From the NCBI GenBank assembly GCA_030584005.1, contig CP129486.1, forward strand, positions 499,556 through 563,555: DNA of 64,000 bases, in the 5' to 3' direction. How positions within the stretch are numbered: the first letter of the stretch is position 1; each line of letters begins with the position of its first letter. This stretch comes from Bdellovibrionota bacterium. Its GTDB lineage: Bacteria; Bdellovibrionota_C; UBA2361; JAFLCA01. Under the pieces are notes generated by a model, which was not told the DNA's origin, did no database searches, and was given only the letters and a program-made list of their open reading frames with translations. Below, in pieces: positions 63,167-64,000 of this stretch. A program made the translations under genes and the position numbers.

Positions 63167-63248
63167 CTAGGGATACGCTGAAAAAGTTCAGCGTATCCCA
63201 AGCCCGAAAACTGCGTGAACCAGTCTACGATGTGGGAGAAAATGCTCG
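63167..63248 (+). repeat. Dispersed CTAGGG-type hairpin with flank, copy 5
   Basis: GGGATACGCTGAA at 63170-63182 pairs exactly with TTCAGCGTATCCC at 63187-63199 (13 pairs, AAAG loop), preceded by CTAG at 63167. The flank to 63248 (GCGTGAACC... CGATGTGGGA... GCTCG) matches the flank of the copy at 13335-13419. Lies just after mltB. Confidence 0.82.
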
Positions 63249-63648
63249 AAATCACTGGCTCATTCTTTGCGTGCAACGGCTCTGCACAATAATGCAATTC
63301 AGCAGTATTGTCGGTGCTGCCGCAAGCAAGAATTCACCAATAATTCCTCACACGTTTTCCTGCCATGGGTTCGGCTTCATGCAACATTGCGGCTAGCACG
63401 CCCTTCTGACCTCAAATACACGAGTCCCAGGAAACTTTTTGACCCTTCCCCCGATAATAGATTGCAACCTGGGACGCCCCTGGGACGATCAGGCAAAGGG
63501 CGCGCTGCGCAACGCACCCCTGCTGCTCCGAAATGTTTTGCACATATCGGCGAACTCTTCCCCGGCCAGGCTTCAAGGTTGCCTCGCTCCCCATCTATTC
63601 CGAACAGGAGCGAGCAGATGGACTCTGTGAATATAAGGGAAGAACTGT
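63249..63648. other. Gene-free stretch before the collagen-like gene
   Basis: About 400 bases with no convincing gene. A 155-codon plus-strand frame (63267-63734) runs through it but overlaps the collagen-like start in another frame and has no recognisable pattern. CCTGGGACGCCCCTGGGACG near 63472 is a small direct repeat. No sure promoter. Confidence 0.45.
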
Positions 63649-64000
63649 ATGAAGAAGTCATTATTCATTCCGGCGATGCTGGCCGTACTAGGGTCAAGCG
63701 GATCCGAAATTTCGCTCGCTGCTCCTTCAGTTGATTTAAATGGGACAAAGCAGCTGCTGTGCATCGATAATGTGAGCGGCCAGGTGCAGGTGCGAAGATC
63801 CTGCCGCGGTCGTTTTCGCACCGTCTCAGCGGCGGATCTATCGATTACTGGACCTCAAGGTCCGCAGGGTCTCCCTGGAGCACAAGGCCCCACTGGACCA
63901 CAGGGGCTTCCAGGGCCCCAGGGTGTTGCCGGCCCACAGGGTGAAACCGGAGCACAGGGGCAACCAGGACCGCAGGGGCAACCTGGGCCGCAGGGACCCA
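63649..64000 (+). CDS. Secreted collagen-like protein (3' truncated by window)
   Basis: Starts at ATG 63649 with AAGGGA upstream. The first residues [24 protein letters not shown] are a signal peptide. A short Cys-containing region ([16 protein letters not shown]) follows, then from about residue 68 Gly-X-Y triplets run to the end of the window (at least 17, rich in GPQ, GLP and GAQ). Such repeats form a collagen triple helix and are seen in secreted or surface filaments. No stop is visible, so the gene continues past 64000. Confidence 0.9.
   Translation, partial: MKKSLFIPAMLAVLGSSGSEISLAAPSVDLNGTKQLLCIDNVSGQVQVRRSCRGRFRTVSAADLSITGPQGPQGLPGAQGPTGPQGLPGPQGVAGPQGETGAQGQPGPQGQPGPQGP

Noticed and set aside
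63267-63734. 155-codon plus-strand frame
   Set aside because: Overlaps the collagen-like start in another frame and has no coherent protein pattern.

Overview
The window is bacterial chromosome from a Gram-negative organism. Supporting signs are a Skp/OmpH chaperone, a lytic transglycosylase, lipoprotein and periplasmic signal peptides, heptosyltransferase-like and O-antigen-type sugar genes, and NuoI. A DUF6178-like protein, HDOD protein, SspB-like adaptor, bacterial Ser/Thr kinase and collagen-like secreted protein together fit a deltaproteobacterial-type lineage (Bdellovibrionota/Myxococcota/Desulfobacterota-like). I cannot place it more precisely. Genes are dense, on both strands, and mostly in short co-directional runs.

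Layout. 0-9 kb: end of an unknown gene, MoxR ATPase, murI overlapping it tail to tail, a metal-binding lipo/periplasmic protein, infC without rpmI-rplT, a DUF6178-like protein, small unknown genes and fumC. 9-16.6 kb: an HDOD regulator with a frameshifted C-terminus, OmpH/Skp, an SseB-like protein, a small unknown protein, and a minus-strand run VKOR-DsbA fusion, glycosyltransferase, rpiA. 16.7-43 kb: a large envelope-glycan locus. It holds one Agl23-like (TIGR03663-type) protein, two DUF2298 (YYY-type) proteins, several other polytopic GT-C-like proteins, GT2, GT9 and GT87 enzymes, enzymes for a 3-acetamido-3,6-dideoxyhexose, a giant propeller-like surface protein with a Thr/Pro stalk, a Kazal lipoprotein and an SGNH/TPR protein. 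apt and tkt sit inside or beside it. 45-57 kb: a gap with an apparent structured noncoding RNA and orphan terminator, a thioredoxin-like protein, an alpha/beta hydrolase, topoisomerase IV (parE, parC), a Ser/Thr kinase, a PH-domain membrane protein, an SspB-like ClpXP adaptor, DUF1329 protein coupled to a lone nuoI, and metF. 57.6-64 kb: HCCA isomerase/DsbA-like, rsmE, a zinc-ribbon RDD membrane protein, tRNA-Phe followed directly by a 30-bp tandem repeat, holA, mltB, and the start of a collagen-like protein cut by the window end.

How it works together. The 16.7-43 kb locus is best read as a system that builds or attaches sugars at the outer face of the inner membrane. Nucleotide-sugar enzymes make a dTDP-linked amino-deoxyhexose, GT2/GT9 proteins act at the cytosolic face, and the GT-C-type proteins, which in known families use polyprenyl-phosphate sugars, act on the periplasmic side. 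Two of these carry C-terminal lectin-like domains (NPCBM-like and PA14-like). The acceptor is unknown; the Thr/Pro-stalked propeller protein encoded in the same operon is a candidate.

Structural DNA: a family of short palindromic repeats sharing a CTAGGG..AC.CT.AA core occurs at four or more intergenic sites, always near 3' ends of genes. A second hairpin family, a tRNA-linked tandem repeat and two clear rho-independent terminators are also present. No CRISPR array, rRNA operon, transposase or phage module was seen.
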